This document shows, piece after piece, positions 1-8,850 of a stretch of DNA of 64,000 nt. Every line of letters begins with the position of its first letter. The first letter of the stretch is position 1. The translations under genes and the position numbers were made by a program. Origin of the DNA: Cupriavidus necator (GTDB lineage: Bacteria > Pseudomonadota > Gammaproteobacteria > Burkholderiales > Burkholderiaceae); assembly GCA_022041995.1 (NCBI GenBank), contig CP074381.1, positions 1,798,001 through 1,862,000 on the forward strand, given 5' to 3'. A model generated the notes under the pieces. It saw only the letters and a list, made by a program, of their open reading frames with translations. It made no database searches and had not been told where the DNA came from.

Positions 1-290
1 TACTTGAAGACAAACTGGCGGCAGCCCTGCGCGCGCAGCCATTGCAGCGCGGCCAGCGACTGGGCCACGGCCTCTACCGCCGGGATGGTGCGGGACTTCA
101 GTGCCACCACCAGCGCATCGGCTTCGCCAATGTCCTGCACGGCGCCCACGTCGGGCAGGCCGATGGTCTGCACCGTGCGCATGCCGTTGCGCACCAGCGT
201 GTTGGCAAGGTCGGTGGCGCCGGTGAAATCATCGGCGATGCAGCCCAAGAGCGGGCGATGGGGGCGATGGGCGAGGGTGCCTGCGGTCAT
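1..290 (-). CDS. otnK: 3-oxo-tetronate kinase (DUF1537 family), 5' part only
   Basis: This is the N-terminal ~96 residues of a four-carbon acid sugar kinase, cut by the window edge. It starts at the ATG at 290 (MTAGTLAH...) and carries the family signature LGCIADDFTGATDLANTLV near residue 15, followed by a region ending ...GCRQFVFK. The family phosphorylates 3-oxo-tetronates made by the neighbouring type of dehydrogenase. It lies 12 bp downstream of ltnD in the same orientation, so the two are probably cotranscribed. The family call is firm; substrate specificity is inferred from the context. Confidence 0.85.
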   Translation of the reverse strand, partial: MTAGTLAHRPHRPLLGCIADDFTGATDLANTLVRNGMRTVQTIGLPDVGAVQDIGEADALVVALKSRTIPAVEAVAQSLAALQWLRAQGCRQFVFK

Positions 291-302
291 CGTGTTTCCC
301 TC

Positions 303-1196
303 TTATTCGGCCTTGCCCGGCAGTTCGATGCCCGGGAAGATCTTGATCACGGCCGAGTCGTCCTCGCCGCCATGCCCGGCGGTCGAGGCCATCATGAACA
401 TCTGGTGCGCGGCCGCCGACAGCGGCAGCGGGAATTTGCTGTGGCGCGCGGTGTCGAGCACCATGCCCAGGTCCTTGACGAAGATGTCGACCGCGGACAG
501 CGGCGTGTAGTCGCCCTTCAGGATATGGGGCACGCGGTTCTCGAACATCCACGAGTTGCCCGCGCTGTGGGTGATCACGTCATAGAGCGCATCCGGGTCC
601 ACGCCTTCGCGCAGGCCCAGTGCCATCGCTTCTGCGGCCGCGGCGATATGCACGCCGGCCAGCAGCTGGTTGATGATCTTGACCTTGGAGCCAGCGCCGT
701 GCGCGGCGCCCAGGCGGTACACCTTGCCGGCGATGGCGGCCAGCACGTCCTCGGCCAGTGCATAGGCTTCGGCGGGGCCGGAGGTCATCATCGTCATCTC
801 GCCGCTGGCGGCACGCGCGGCGCCGCCGGAGACCGGTGCGTCCAGCATCAGCAGGCCCTGTTCCGCCAGCCGGCGGCCCAGCGCCTGGGCAAAGCCCGGC
901 GGCACGGTGGCGCTGGCGATCACCAGCTTGCCCGGCTGCATCGCGGCCGCGGCACCGTTGGCGCCGAACAGCACGGCTTCGGTCTGCTGTGCGTTGACAA
1001 CCAGCGTCAGCACCACGTCGCAACGGCTGCCCAGCTCGGCGGGCGAGGCGCACGGCACGCCGCCGGCATCGGCAAAGCGCTGCAGCACCTCGGGGCGCAG
1101 GTCGCACGCGTGCACGTTGAAGCCGGCACGCAGCAGCGACTGCGCGACACCAAAGCCCATGGCACCAAGGCCGATGACGCCGATATTCCTGGACAT
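303..1196 (-). CDS. ltnD: L-threonate dehydrogenase-like NAD-dependent hydroxyacid dehydrogenase
   Basis: A 297-aa member of the beta-hydroxyacid dehydrogenase family (6-phosphogluconate dehydrogenase / 3-hydroxyisobutyrate dehydrogenase type). The N-terminus has the Rossmann motif GVIGLGAMGFGVA (residues 5-17). A substrate-loop sequence DAPVSGGAARAASG and the catalytic-lysine region GSKVKIINQLL follow. The start MSRNIGVIGLG at 1196 was chosen because the frame stays open further upstream only into sequence without family similarity. LtnD oxidises L-threonate to 2-oxo-tetronate in the pathway that also uses OtnK. Neighbours are otnK downstream and a GntR-type regulator upstream, which supports this substrate over tartronate semialdehyde. 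Confidence 0.85.
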   Translation of the reverse strand: MSRNIGVIGLGAMGFGVAQSLLRAGFNVHACDLRPEVLQRFADAGGVPCASPAELGSRCDVVLTLVVNAQQTEAVLFGANGAAAAMQPGKLVIASATVPPGFAQALGRRLAEQGLLMLDAPVSGGAARAASGEMTMMTSGPAEAYALAEDVLAAIAGKVYRLGAAHGAGSKVKIINQLLAGVHIAAAAEAMALGLREGVDPDALYDVITHSAGNSWMFENRVPHILKGDYTPLSAVDIFVKDLGMVLDTARHSKFPLPLSAAAHQMFMMASTAGHGGEDDSAVIKIFPGIELPGKAE

Positions 1197-1251
1197 GAAG
1201 GGACTCCTGAAACAGATACGGATAATTCGATGGTTCGGGGTTGCGCGTGCG

Positions 1252-2004
1252 TCAGTTGGTGGCGCCGTGCGCTTCGCCGCTCTCGTCCGCACCCAGCTGG
1301 GCCAGCCGGTGCGCGGCGTTGTACATATGGTTCTGCGCGGCATTGCGCGCGGCCAGCGGGTCGCCGGCGCGGATGGCGGCGACGATGGCCTGGTGTTCCT
1401 CGCGTACCTGGCGCGAAAAGTCGGCGCGGCGCGCCTCATTGGTCCGGGTCACGCGCGTGGCCGCTTCCAGGTACTGGCTGAGGAAGGCCAGCGTCTTCAG
1501 AAAATACGGGTTGCCGGTGGCCTCGGCAATGGCGCGGTGAAAGGCCACGTCCGCGGACACGCCGTCGCCGCCTTGCGCAACCTCTTCGTCGAGGCGGGCC
1601 AGCGCGGCGTCGATGGCCGCCATCGACGCATCGGTGCGGCGGCGGGCGGCCTGCGCGGCCACCTCGGCCTCGATCGCGCGGCGCAGCTCGACGATCTGCA
1701 GCACCGATTCCAGCGTGCCGGTGTCGGTGTAGTCGATGCGCAGCGGCCGGATGCCGGCCTGCAGCGTTACGAACACGCCGCTGCCCTGGCGCGACTCGAC
1801 CACGCCTTCATATTTAAGCCGCGAGATCGCCTCACGCACCACGGTGCGGCTGACACCGAATTCCTCCGACAGCACCGCCTCGGTCGGCAGCTTGTCGCCG
1901 CGGGCAAAGGCGCCGCTCTGGATCTTGTCCAGCAGTTGTTCGGCGACGTTGTCGGTCAGGGCGCGGGCAGGGACTTTCTGGAACACGGAAGTCTCCGGGG
2001 TCAT
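1252..2004 (-). CDS. FadR-subfamily GntR transcriptional regulator
   Basis: A 250-aa regulator. The N-terminal winged helix-turn-helix (residues ~15-75) contains KLPTEAVLSEEFGVSRTVVRE and the wing GVVESRQGSGVF. An all-helical FCD effector domain follows, with AEVAAQAARRRT and FHRAIAEATGNPY typical of the FadR subfamily. It is upstream of ltnD-otnK on the same strand, 55 bp away, and most likely controls that operon and itself in response to a sugar acid. The effector is an inference. A candidate operator lies just ahead of its start. Confidence 0.88.
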   Translation of the reverse strand: MTPETSVFQKVPARALTDNVAEQLLDKIQSGAFARGDKLPTEAVLSEEFGVSRTVVREAISRLKYEGVVESRQGSGVFVTLQAGIRPLRIDYTDTGTLESVLQIVELRRAIEAEVAAQAARRRTDASMAAIDAALARLDEEVAQGGDGVSADVAFHRAIAEATGNPYFLKTLAFLSQYLEAATRVTRTNEARRADFSRQVREEHQAIVAAIRAGDPLAARNAAQNHMYNAAHRLAQLGADESGEAHGATN

Positions 2005-2014
2005 TGGGTAATAA

Positions 2015-2032
2015 GGTCATCATACAAATTTG
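2015..2032. promoter_or_regulatory. Candidate GntR/FadR-type operator
   Basis: An AT-rich site containing the half-site TTGTATGAT (read on the minus strand) lies 11-28 bp upstream of the GntR gene start. FadR-type sugar-acid regulators often bind TTGTATGAT-like half-sites. No perfect palindrome is visible, so this is tentative. Confidence 0.3.
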
Positions 2033-2188
2033 CTAAAGGGATGCCTCCCCGGGCAAACCCTAGTGTGGTGCAGGAAATATAGCTTTTGATCCACTTTGGT
2101 GCGATATGCGCGCCCCGCACCGCTGGCGTATCATGAGCGCCCGCCCGGATTTCGGGCGCCGCCATTCAACCAGCCTGATTGCACCGCC

Positions 2189-2617
2189 ATGCCAGCCACC
2201 GTCCTGATCTGCCCCTGGTCCGAAGCCCGCGAACGCGCGCGCGCCATCCGCTACACCGTCTTCGTCGAAGAGCAGGGCGTGCCGGTGGAGCTGGAATGGG
2301 ATGAATGGGACGAGCCAAGCTGGCACGCGCTGGCGCTGGCTGAGGATGGTACGCCGGTGGCCACCGGCCGGCTGCTGCCAGATGGTCATATCGGCCGCAT
2401 GGCCGTGCTGAAAACCGCGCGCGGCACCGGCGTCGGGGCGCTGGTATTAGAAGCGCTGATGGAGAAGGCGGAGCAGCTTGGCTACCCGGAACTGGTACTC
2501 AATGCGCAGACGCACGCGGCGCCGTTCTATGCGCGCGTGGGCTTTGCGCAGGTGGGGCCGGAATTTGAAGAGGCCGGCATCCCGCACGTGGAGATGCGCA
2601 AGCGCGTGGCCGGCTGA
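2189..2617 (+). CDS. GNAT-family N-acetyltransferase (ElaA/YjcF-like)
   Basis: A 142-aa protein with one GNAT fold. It has an N-terminal RYTVFVEEQGVPVELEWDE segment, typical of the YjcF/ElaA group, and the acetyl-CoA pyrophosphate-binding region MAVLKTARGTGVGALVLEAL. The C-terminal strand is PFYARVGF. The start MPATVLICPW at 2189 fits the family N-terminus. The substrate is unknown and the neighbours do not suggest one. It converges with the NRDE gene, with 18 bp between the stops. Confidence 0.85.
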   Translation: MPATVLICPWSEARERARAIRYTVFVEEQGVPVELEWDEWDEPSWHALALAEDGTPVATGRLLPDGHIGRMAVLKTARGTGVGALVLEALMEKAEQLGYPELVLNAQTHAAPFYARVGFAQVGPEFEEAGIPHVEMRKRVAG

Positions 2618-2635
2618 ACGCCGGGAATCCGGGCT

Positions 2636-3462
2636 TCAGCGCGGCGCGGGCACGATGCCGGTGTCGCGTTGCAGGTTCAGCTTGCCGTGGAAGTTGACGT
2701 CGCCGATGCGGCCGTCGGCGTCGAAGCTGCGCTCGCTCAGGTCGAAACGGCCATCGTGGCGCACGCGCAGCACCGTGCTGGCGCGCGTGCCGTACAGCGG
2801 CGAGCGGATAAATGCCGACGACAGCAGCTTTTCCCATTCGGGCGCCACGCCCGTGGAAGGCAGTTCGAAATCCGCGGCCTGGCGCGCGTCGGCGAGCATT
2901 TGCAGGTAGGGCTCGGCGCTGGCGTTGGCCTGGCCGCTGTCGGCGGCCAGCACTTCGGCCAGCGCGCCCACGCGGCTGCGCACCTTGGGCCAGGGCGTGT
3001 CGAGCAGGGCGTTGGACAGGCCGTACAGCCCCGGGCGCAGCCGTTGCGGCTGGCGCGAGGCGGAGCGGTTGCTGTACCACCAGAGTTCACGCAGGTCGCT
3101 CGCCAGCAGGTTGAAGCCGTTGTAGCAGCCGTCTTCGCCGGCGAGGCCGTCCAGGTAATCGAACGGGCCGCATGGCCGCGCAGGAAGCCGGCCACCAGCT
3201 CGCCGCGCGAGCGTGCGTCGGTGCGTTTTTCGGACGGGGCGCGGTAGTTGGTCAGTGCGGCGAAGCGGCCGTCGGCGTTGACGCCCATCCACGTGCCGGG
3301 CTCGCCGATGACTTCCGCCAGGTCGCGCCCGGCCAGCACCTGCGGCGCATCCTGCCACCAGTGCGCGGCCGCCGCGGGGCGGACATAGAATTCATCGCGG
3401 TTGCCGGCGACGACCAGGGCATAGTCCGGGTGGGATTGCCAGGCAACCAGGATCAGACACAT
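2636..3462 (-). CDS. NRDE family protein (TANGO2 / DUF833), frame broken once
   Basis: The start MCLILVAWQSHPDY followed by GNRDEFYVRPAAAAHWW (residues ~20-36) contains the NRDE motif that names the family. The rest (LNLQR and LYGTRASTVL near the end) follows in a different frame. The break is at the G run 3165-3167, where one added G gives ...RGHAAPFDYLDGLAGEDG and a 275-aa protein of normal family length. Human TANGO2 relatives are linked to lipid and heme handling; the bacterial role is not established. The frame break looks like a missing base rather than decay, because both halves are fully conserved in style. Confidence 0.8.
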
Positions 3463-3536
3463 CGCTTTGCTTCCTTTGCCGCCGGGGTTGCTGCCGTGGC
3501 ACCCGGCGTACTTCAGTCCAACGGCAGCCGGGACGC

Positions 3537-3827
3537 CTACAGCACGTCCAGGTCGACAAAGTGCTCGGCCCGCCGCTCGCCATCCACCCATTGGTCCAGC
3601 CCGCTCTGCCGCCACAGGCCTTCCAGCGTGGCATCGAAAGCGGGCGGCACGTCGGCGTAGCACTCCATCCAGGTCTGCACGCCGGCGCGGGTTTCCGGCC
3701 TGCGCATCAGCGTACCACCAATTCCGGTTGCTTCGGCGACCGTCTCCATCCAGCGGTGCCAGTGCGGCAGCGCCTCGGCGGCGACGGCTTCCGGGACGCG
3801 GAAATAAACGTAGAGGTGATCACTCAT
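3537..3827 (-). CDS. DUF4936 family protein
   Basis: A 96-aa protein starting MSDHLYVYFRVPEAV at 3827 and ending EHFVDLDVL. The ferredoxin-like pattern of alternating strands and helices, and the ending WMECYADVPPAFDATLE, match a small betaproteobacterial family of unknown function. It lies 16 bp downstream of ygfZ on the same strand and is probably cotranscribed with it. No catalytic residues are evident. Confidence 0.75.
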   Translation of the reverse strand: MSDHLYVYFRVPEAVAAEALPHWHRWMETVAEATGIGGTLMRRPETRAGVQTWMECYADVPPAFDATLEGLWRQSGLDQWVDGERRAEHFVDLDVL

Positions 3828-3843
3828 GGCAGGTCCTGTGGGT

Positions 3844-4860
3844 TCAGCCAGCGGCCTGGGCGGCCTCGCCCAGCGGCACCTCGTAGGGCAGGGTGGCGGT
3901 GGCCACCGCCGCGCCCTCGGCGCTGCCCAGGCGCAGAGCACTGGCGGCGGCATCGATCTTCAGTTCGGCCAGCCCGGCCCAGCCGCCCTGGGGCGCTGGC
4001 GCGGCATTGACGATCATGCCGCACGGCTGGCCCGGATCTTCCGGACGATAGATTTCAGCCGCGGGCGCCGGCACTTCGCCTTCGCCCTGCACCAGCCACA
4101 TGCGGCGCTTGAGCGTGCCGCGGTACTGGCTGCGCGCCACGATTTCCTGGCCGGGATAGCAGCCCTTGCGGAAATTGACGCCGCCCACCAGTTCGAAATT
4201 GATCATCTGCGGCACGAACTGCTCTTGCGTGGCCGCGACAATGCGGGGCAGGCCCGACTGCACTTCCAGCCAGTCCCACAGCGCGGGCGGCGCATCCTGC
4301 AGCGTGGCGGAAAGCGCCGCGCGCACCGCCTCGGCACGCCCGGCCGGCAGCACCAGCTGCCAGCGCGGCTGGCCGGCGCCATCCGGCAGGCGGATCACGG
4401 TGACGCCGGCGGCCTCGGCCACGGCAAAGGCGGCCTCAGGCACAGGCAGGCCGGCAGCGGCCAGCGCCCCGGCCGCGCCGGCCCCGGCGAGACCGAGGAT
4501 TGCGTGGGCGGGGGTGACATCGGACAGCTTGGCCTTGGCGCGCAGCACGAACATCGACAGGCGCTTCTGCACCGGGGCCTGGATGTCGGCCGACAGCTGC
4601 AGCACGATGCCTTCGGCATCGCGCCACATCAGGAAGGTGGCGAGCAGCCGCCCCTTGGGCGAGCAGTAGCCGGCCAGCCGGGCCGCGCCGGCCTTCAGGT
4701 CTTCGACCGCATTGGTCAGCTGGGTGTGCAGGAAGCTGCCGGCATCGTCGCCGGCCACACGGACCAGGCCGAGTCCGGCCGGGCTGCAGACAATGCCGCT
4801 GCCGCTCAGCGCTTCAAGGTTGGCGGCGAGTTCCTGGGCTTGGGCATTCATCACTGGCAT
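3844..4860 (-). CDS. ygfZ: YgfZ folate-binding protein (Fe-S cluster maintenance)
   Basis: A 338-aa GcvT-like protein with the diagnostic motif KGCYPGQEIVAR at about residue 232. The cysteine in this motif is the conserved YgfZ residue. YgfZ works with tetrahydrofolate in the assembly or repair of certain Fe-S enzymes, including MiaB. The chosen start gives MPVMNAQAQ; the internal MNAQAQ three codons on is an alternative. It is transcribed away from mltG, as in many Burkholderiaceae, with a ~220-bp divergent promoter region between them. Confidence 0.92.
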   Translation of the reverse strand: MPVMNAQAQELAANLEALSGSGIVCSPAGLGLVRVAGDDAGSFLHTQLTNAVEDLKAGAARLAGYCSPKGRLLATFLMWRDAEGIVLQLSADIQAPVQKRLSMFVLRAKAKLSDVTPAHAILGLAGAGAAGALAAAGLPVPEAAFAVAEAAGVTVIRLPDGAGQPRWQLVLPAGRAEAVRAALSATLQDAPPALWDWLEVQSGLPRIVAATQEQFVPQMINFELVGGVNFRKGCYPGQEIVARSQYRGTLKRRMWLVQGEGEVPAPAAEIYRPEDPGQPCGMIVNAAPAPQGGWAGLAELKIDAAASALRLGSAEGAAVATATLPYEVPLGEAAQAAG

Positions 4861-5083
4861 TGCGTGGCAATCATTGAGGCAATTCGGGAGTGGGAAGGCA
4901 CCGTCATGCGCCGTGCCGGGTGAGCCGGCAAGCGGCGCCCGCGCCGCGGCGCATGGTCGGTGCGAGGCTGCCGGTTATTATATGGGGCTATGAGATTTTC
5001 GGCCGGCGCCGGCAGCACGTGGTGGCAAGCGGTGGTGCGCAAGCCCGCCGACGGATGCGGTCAGCCGCCCCTATTCCTGATAC

Positions 5084-6079
5084 ATGAAACGATTTTTCCT
5101 TAGTCTTGGCCTGGCCATCCTGGTGTTCGCGCTGGCTGCCGCGGGCGCGTTCGCGTGGTGGGCCAATCACCCGCTGATCCTCAACAAGTCGCCCGTGGAA
5201 GTGGTGATCAAGCCCAATTCCGGCGTCGCCAGCGTCGGCCGCCAGATCCAGCGCGGCGGCGTCGGCATGGACCCGCGGCTGTTCATGCTGCTGGTGCGCC
5301 TGAGCGGCCACGGCCCTGACCTGAAGGCCGGCGGCTATGAATTCGAGACCGGCGCCACGCCGCTGTCGATCATCGGCAAGCTGGCGCGCGGCGAGGTCAC
5401 GCACTATGTGGTCACGGTGATCGAGGGCTGGGAATTCCGCAAGATGCGCGCCGCCGTGGACGCCAGCCCGGCGCTGCGCCACGACACCCAGGGCATGTCC
5501 GACGCGGACCTGATGAAGGCAATCGGCGCGGCCGAGACTTCGCCCGAAGGGATGTTCTTCCCGGATACCTACCTGTTCGCGCGCGGCAGCAGCGATGTCG
5601 ATCTGTACCGGCACGCCTACCGTGCCATGCAGCGGCGCCTGAACGAGGCCTGGAGCGCACGCTCGCCCGACCTGCCATACAAGACCCCGTACGAGGCCCT
5701 GGTGATGGCGTCGATCGTCGAGAAAGAAACGGGCCAGGCCGCCGAACGCCCGATGATCGCCGCCGTGTTCATCAACCGGCTGCGCAAGAACATGATGCTG
5801 CAGACCGACCCGACCGTGATCTACGGCCTGGGCGATGGCTTCGACGGCGACCTGCGCAAGCGCGACCTGCAGGCCGACACCCCGTACAATACCTACACCC
5901 GCACCGGCCTGCCGCCCACGCCGATTGCGCTGCCGGGGCTGGCCTCGCTGGCGGCGGCGACCACGCCGGCGCCATCCGACGCACTGTACTTCGTCGCCCG
6001 CGGCGACGGCAGCAGCCATTTCTCCAACTCGCTTCCCGAACACAACCGCGCGGTCGACAAGTACCAGCGCGGCAAATAG
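5084..6079 (+). CDS. mltG: Endolytic murein transglycosylase MltG
   Basis: A 331-aa inner-membrane protein. A single N-terminal membrane anchor (residues ~6-26) is followed by a LysM-like segment and the YceG catalytic domain. The catalytic glutamate lies in SIVEKETG (around residues 210-217). The motif MFFPDTYLF and the C-terminal [14 protein letters not shown] are family hallmarks. MltG cleaves nascent glycan strands and sets their length. The tmk start lies 7 bp after its stop, so mltG and tmk form an operon. Confidence 0.95.
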   Translation: MKRFFLSLGLAILVFALAAAGAFAWWANHPLILNKSPVEVVIKPNSGVASVGRQIQRGGVGMDPRLFMLLVRLSGHGPDLKAGGYEFETGATPLSIIGKLARGEVTHYVVTVIEGWEFRKMRAAVDASPALRHDTQGMSDADLMKAIGAAETSPEGMFFPDTYLFARGSSDVDLYRHAYRAMQRRLNEAWSARSPDLPYKTPYEALVMASIVEKETGQAAERPMIAAVFINRLRKNMMLQTDPTVIYGLGDGFDGDLRKRDLQADTPYNTYTRTGLPPTPIALPGLASLAAATTPAPSDALYFVARGDGSSHFSNSLPEHNRAVDKYQRGK

Positions 6080-6086
6080 GCATTCC

Positions 6087-6698
6087 ATGCGCGGAAAATT
6101 CATCACGTTTGAAGGCATCGACGGCGCCGGCAAGAGCACCCATATCGACTGGGTCGCCGACCGCCTGCGCGCACGCAGCGATATTGCCGGCGTCGTCACC
6201 ACCCGCGAGCCCGGCGGCACGTCGCTGGGCGAAGACCTGCGCCAGATCCTGCTGCATCGCAAGATGCACCTGGAAACCGAGGCGTTGCTGATGTTCGCGG
6301 CCCGGCGCGAGCATATCGCCGAGGTCATCGCCCCCGCGCTGGAGCGCGGCAAGTGGGTGATTTCCGACCGCTTCACCGACGCCACCTTCGCCTACCAGGG
6401 CGGGGGCAGGGGCCTGGCCACCGAGCGCCTGGAAGTGCTGGAAGACTGGGTGCAGGGCGGCCTGCAGCCGGACCTGACGCTGCTGTTCGACGTGCCGCTG
6501 GAAACCGCCAGCGAGCGCCTGGCCGGAGCGCGCGCGCCCGACAGGTTCGAATCCGAATCGCGCGCGTTCTTCCAGCGCACCCGCGATGAATACCTGCGCC
6601 GCGCGGCCCAGTCGCCGCAGCGCTTCCGGGTGATCGACGCCACGCGTAGCATTGCGGACATTCGCGATGAACTTGAAAAAATCATCGCAACGGTCTGA
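6087..6698 (+). CDS. tmk: Thymidylate kinase
   Basis: A 203-aa protein with the P-loop [11 protein letters not shown] (residues 7-17), the [16 protein letters not shown] substrate-binding region, and the LID/base segment [10 protein letters not shown]. It phosphorylates dTMP to dTDP. The start [10 protein letters not shown] at 6087 follows mltG closely. A longer open frame upstream overlaps mltG and has no family content. The conserved mltG-tmk-holB order supports the call. Confidence 0.96.
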   Translation: MRGKFITFEGIDGAGKSTHIDWVADRLRARSDIAGVVTTREPGGTSLGEDLRQILLHRKMHLETEALLMFAARREHIAEVIAPALERGKWVISDRFTDATFAYQGGGRGLATERLEVLEDWVQGGLQPDLTLLFDVPLETASERLAGARAPDRFESESRAFFQRTRDEYLRRAAQSPQRFRVIDATRSIADIRDELEKIIATV

Positions 6699-6816
6699 TT
6701 TTTTTGCCGATATATATCTGACGTGATAGATGTGAGCGCCGCGCCATTGTGGCATTCGTAATCACAGGGCTATCACAGGTAAAACTTGAAGTTAGATCGC
6801 TAACCCACTGATTCAC

Positions 6817-7824
6817 ATGCTATATCCCTGGCAGAAGGAAGACTGGCAACGGCTCGGCGCACTGCGTGAACGGCTGCCACATGCCTTGCTGATCCATGGC
6901 CAGCAAGGCATCGGCAAGCGCGACCTGGCCCTGCATTTCGCGCAGGGGCTGTTGTGCGAGGCGCCGCTGCCGGACGGCCAGCCCTGCGGCCAGTGCGCCG
7001 CCTGCCACTGGTTCAGCCAGGGCAATCACCCGGACTTCACCGTGGTGCGGCCCGAGGCGCTGGACGCCGCGGCCGAGGCCGAGACCGACGAGGGCGGCAA
7101 GAAGAAGGCGCCCAGCAAGATCATCCGCATGGAGCAGGTGCGCGCGCTGATCGAGGCCGTGGGCGTGGGCACGCACCGGGCCGGGCTGCGCGTGGTGGTG
7201 GTGTATCCGCTCGATGCGCTGCAGACCGAGGGCGCCAACGCACTGCTGAAGACGCTGGAAGAGCCGCCGCCGTCCACCGTGTTCCTGCTGGTGACCGACC
7301 GCCTCGACCGTATCCTGCCGACCATCCTGTCGCGCTGCCGCCAGTTCTCGGCCCAGCGCCCGACGCCGGAGGCTGCGCTGGCCTGGCTGGGCGGCCAGGG
7401 CGTGGCCGATGCCGAGGCCCAGCTGGCGCTGGCCGGCGGCTCGCCGCTGACCGCGCTGCATGCCGCCGAGGCTGAGGAGCAGCCGCTGCAGCGCTGGCTG
7501 GTCGGCCAGCTGGGCGCCGCCGCCGGGTTCGATGCCTCCGCGGCGGCCGAGCAACTGCAGAAGCTGCCGGTGCCTGCGGTGCTTGGCATCCTGCAGCGCT
7601 GGACGTACGATCTGCTGACGCTGCGCCTGGATGGCAGCGCCGCGCCGCGGTACTTCCCCAAGGAACGGGCCGTGCTGGCGCGCTGCGCCGGGGCCACCGA
7701 CGCGCACCGCCTGCAGGCCTTTGCCACCCGGTTGGCCGCGCACCGCCGCAGCGAGAACCATCCGCTGGCGGCACGCCTGGTGATGGAAGCGGTATTCCTG
7801 GAATACCGCCAGCTGTTCCGGTAG
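6817..7824 (+). CDS. holB: DNA polymerase III subunit delta'
   Basis: A 335-aa clamp-loader subunit with AAA+ architecture: the degenerate P-loop HGQQGIGKRDLA, the four-cysteine zinc module (CEAPLPDGQPCGQCAACHW), the sensor region and the SRC motif ILSRCRQF. Delta' helps load the beta clamp. It lies 118 bp after tmk in an AT-richer spacer that may carry its own promoter. Confidence 0.95.
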   Translation: MLYPWQKEDWQRLGALRERLPHALLIHGQQGIGKRDLALHFAQGLLCEAPLPDGQPCGQCAACHWFSQGNHPDFTVVRPEALDAAAEAETDEGGKKKAPSKIIRMEQVRALIEAVGVGTHRAGLRVVVVYPLDALQTEGANALLKTLEEPPPSTVFLLVTDRLDRILPTILSRCRQFSAQRPTPEAALAWLGGQGVADAEAQLALAGGSPLTALHAAEAEEQPLQRWLVGQLGAAAGFDASAAAEQLQKLPVPAVLGILQRWTYDLLTLRLDGSAAPRYFPKERAVLARCAGATDAHRLQAFATRLAAHRRSENHPLAARLVMEAVFLEYRQLFR

Positions 7825-7890
7825 TTCGCCTGGCAGTCAAAAAAAGAAGCCATAACAACAAGCAGCACACGGTCATTCAAGGGGTCAACC

Positions 7891-8283
7891 ATGAACACAG
7901 CAGTCGCCGGCGCACCGCCCGCTGCGCCAACTGGCAGCGGGGCGGCATCACGCCCCAATGTGCTGTCCTTGTCGATCAAGGACCAGGCCGGGCTGTATGC
8001 GGCCTATATGCCGTTCCTGTCGCGCGGCGGCATCTTCGTGCCGTCGAACCGGCCGTTCCGGCTGGGCGAGCAGGTGTTCCTGGTGCTGTCGCTGCTGGAC
8101 CGGCCGCAGAAATACCAGATCGCGGGCCATGTGGCCTGGATCACCCCGGCGGGCACGCCGATGAAGACCCCCGGCGTCGGCGTGCATTTCCCGGACGACG
8201 ACAACGGGCGCAACCTGCGCCGGGCGGTGGAGGAGATCCTGGGCAAGATGCTGGAATCCGGGCGCCCTACGCAAACTTTATGA
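7891..8283 (+). CDS. PilZ domain protein
   Basis: A 130-aa protein with one PilZ-type beta-barrel (residues ~30-115), including LSIKDQAGLYAAYMPFLSRG and the ending GVHFPDDDNG. The RxxxR/DxSxxG c-di-GMP-binding motifs of canonical PilZ are not obvious. It therefore resembles the non-canonical PilZ proteins involved in type IV pilus biogenesis that sit after holB in many beta- and gammaproteobacteria. It ends just before a good intrinsic terminator. Confidence 0.85.
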   Translation: MNTAVAGAPPAAPTGSGAASRPNVLSLSIKDQAGLYAAYMPFLSRGGIFVPSNRPFRLGEQVFLVLSLLDRPQKYQIAGHVAWITPAGTPMKTPGVGVHFPDDDNGRNLRRAVEEILGKMLESGRPTQTL

Positions 8284-8286
8284 ACG

Positions 8287-8312
8287 TTGTGAGGTTGTTC
8301 TCACAATTTTTT
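8287..8312 (+). terminator. Rho-independent terminator after pilZ
   Basis: A seven-base-pair stem TTGTGAG / CTCACAA (8287-8293 with 8300-8306) with a six-base loop is followed directly by six T. It lies 3 bp after the pilZ stop and ends 8 bp before the next start, so it closes the mltG-tmk-holB-pilZ unit. Confidence 0.75.
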
Positions 8313-8320
8313 GATTTTAA

Positions 8321-8827
8321 ATGAATTTTTCGCTTCGAATTGCCGAGCCCCGCGACCTGCCGGGCATCGTCGCCATCTATAACAGCACCGTGGCCTCGCG
8401 CATGGTCACCGCCGATACAGAACCGGTCACGGTGGCCTCGCGCCAGGCCTGGTTCGATGCCCACCAGCCCGGGCGCCGCCCGCTCTGGGTGTGCGAGGAC
8501 GCCGACGGCCGCATGGCCGGCTGGATGAGCTTCTCTGACTTCTATGGCCGCCCGGCCTACGGCGCCACCGCCGAGGTGTCGATCTACCTCGACGCGCAGC
8601 GCCGCGGCCAGGGGCTGGGCCGCTACCTGCTGCAGCAGGCCATCGAGCATGCGCCCACGGTTGGGGTGAACACGCTGCTCGGCTTTATCTTCGGCCACAA
8701 TGCGCCCAGCCTGGCCCTGTTCGCGTCGCTGGGCTTTACGCGCTGGGGCGACCTGCCGCGCGTCGCCGTGCTCGACGGTCTAGAGCGCGACCTGATCATC
8801 GTCGGCCGCCGCGTGGACGTGGCCTGA
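8321..8827 (+). CDS. GNAT acetyltransferase, phosphinothricin acetyltransferase-like
   Basis: A 168-aa single-domain GNAT protein. It starts MNFSLRIAEPRDLPGIVAIYN, has GWMSFSDFYGRPAYGATAEVSIYL in the middle, the acetyl-CoA-binding loop RRGQGLGRYLLQQA and the ending FGHNAPSLALFASLGF. This order is that of the phosphinothricin/methionine sulfoximine acetyltransferase group. The physiological substrate is not known. It sits 23 bp upstream of tatD. Confidence 0.85.
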   Translation: MNFSLRIAEPRDLPGIVAIYNSTVASRMVTADTEPVTVASRQAWFDAHQPGRRPLWVCEDADGRMAGWMSFSDFYGRPAYGATAEVSIYLDAQRRGQGLGRYLLQQAIEHAPTVGVNTLLGFIFGHNAPSLALFASLGFTRWGDLPRVAVLDGLERDLIIVGRRVDVA

Positions 8828-8850
8828 GCCACTCGCACCAGAGATTCCCC

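Noticed and set aside
4988..6385. 465-codon minus-strand open frame across mltG and tmk
   Set aside because: Both mltG and tmk are clear on the plus strand; this is a high-GC shadow.
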